This document shows positions 6,261-6,431 of a stretch of 6,431 nt of DNA, piece after piece. A model generated the notes under the pieces. It was not told where the DNA came from, did no database searches, and was given only the letters and a program-made list of their open reading frames with translations. Positions within the stretch are counted from its first letter, which is position 1. Each line of letters starts with the position of its first letter. The DNA lies in NCBI GenBank assembly GCA_022750355.1, contig JAKIVW010000112.1, forward strand, positions 1 to 6,431. Reading direction: 5' to 3'. The DNA comes from Thermoplasmata archaeon (GTDB lineage Archaea; Thermoplasmatota; Thermoplasmata; Lutacidiplasmatales; UBA184). The translations under genes were made by a program, and so were the position numbers.

Positions 6261-6281
6261 GCGAACGTTCCGGCCGTTCGC
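6261..6281. repeat. Inverted repeat with a nested palindrome
   Basis: GCGAACG (6261-6267) and CGTTCGC (6275-6281) are perfect complements around a 7-base loop, and GAACGTTC (6263-6270) is itself palindromic. It may be a protein-binding site or an RNA hairpin in a longer acetyltransferase leader. Confidence 0.3.
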
Positions 6282-6405
6282 GGGATCGACGCTGGGGTCT
6301 GCGACGGCGGGACTATCGACAGCCGATATACCTCGGATAGCGGGGCATGGTATCGCACATTCGTTCAAATCCATTGCATAGTGTGATTCGGAGCCGCGTT
6401 CCGAC

Positions 6406-6431
6406 TTGGTTGAAAAGCTCGTTGCCGTGCC
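6406..6431 (+). CDS. Possible start of a gene running off the right edge
   Basis: From the TTG at 6406 the frame reads (M)VEKLVAV and is open to the window edge. Only eight complete codons are visible, without a clear Shine-Dalgarno site, so this is a weak suggestion that a plus-strand gene divergent from the acetyltransferase begins here. Confidence 0.15.

Larger units (their letters stand above)
6201..6405. other. Gene-free stretch upstream of the acetyltransferase gene
   Basis: No gene with family resemblance is seen here. The region holds a perfect 12-base palindrome (6225-6236), a 7-bp inverted repeat (6261-6281) and a TATA-like GGTATATC on the minus strand near 6325-6332 that could start a transcript about 100 bases ahead of the acetyltransferase. 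Composition is less GC-biased toward the right end, as expected of intergenic DNA. Confidence 0.5.

Noticed and set aside
6363..6371. GTTCAAATC, resembling a tRNA T-loop
   Set aside because: The flanks do not form the 5-bp T stem and no acceptor or anticodon arm could be found on either side.
6201..6374. N-terminal extension of the acetyltransferase to the ATG at 6374
   Set aside because: The 58 added residues do not resemble the family and cover the palindromes and TATA-like elements.
5664..6386. Plus-strand open frame of 240 residues opposite the acetyltransferase
   Set aside because: The minus strand carries GNAT motifs in the same region; the plus-strand product has no recognisable domain.

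Overview
The window looks like a piece of a GC-rich archaeal chromosome, most likely from the Thermoplasmatota or a related euryarchaeal group. The support is the combination of a proteasome-activating nucleotidase (PAN), an archaeal GHMP-type pantoate kinase, ribosomal protein L10e and an archaeal SelB-like factor, with TATA-like boxes about 25 bases ahead of several start codons. The lineage is an inference from gene content only. I found no mobile element, CRISPR array, tRNA or rRNA. The window reads as ordinary housekeeping chromosome; the interest lies in altered motifs and promoter layout.

Left part (1-1673, plus strand): the C-terminal 240 residues of a ClpB/Hsp100 disaggregase enter from the left edge. 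Five bases after its stop comes a SelB/EF-Tu-related protein whose domain II and likely domain III are recognisable but whose GTPase motifs are degenerate. The two probably share a transcript.

Centre (1693-3900): pan lies on the minus strand, converging on the factor gene with a 19-base gap. It is divergent from a pantoate kinase gene. The 84 bases between the divergent starts hold a perfectly palindromic TATA-like box (CTTATAAG, 2954-2961) placed so that it could serve both genes. The kinase would then be made from a leaderless or nearly leaderless mRNA.

Right-centre (3961-4915): ribosomal protein L10e (plus strand) has its own TATA-like box at leaderless distance. It overlaps tail to tail by 20 bases with a UspA-family stress protein (minus strand).

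Right part (4916-6431): a zinc-ribbon protein with a long proline-rich and basic tail (plus strand) converges on a GNAT acetyltransferase (minus strand). The last 230 bases hold no confident gene but contain two perfect inverted repeats upstream of the acetyltransferase.

Functionally the window mixes protein quality control (ClpB, PAN, Usp), translation (L10e, SelB-like factor) and CoA biosynthesis (pantoate kinase). Apart from the ClpB-factor pair, the genes alternate in direction and seem to be separate transcription units.
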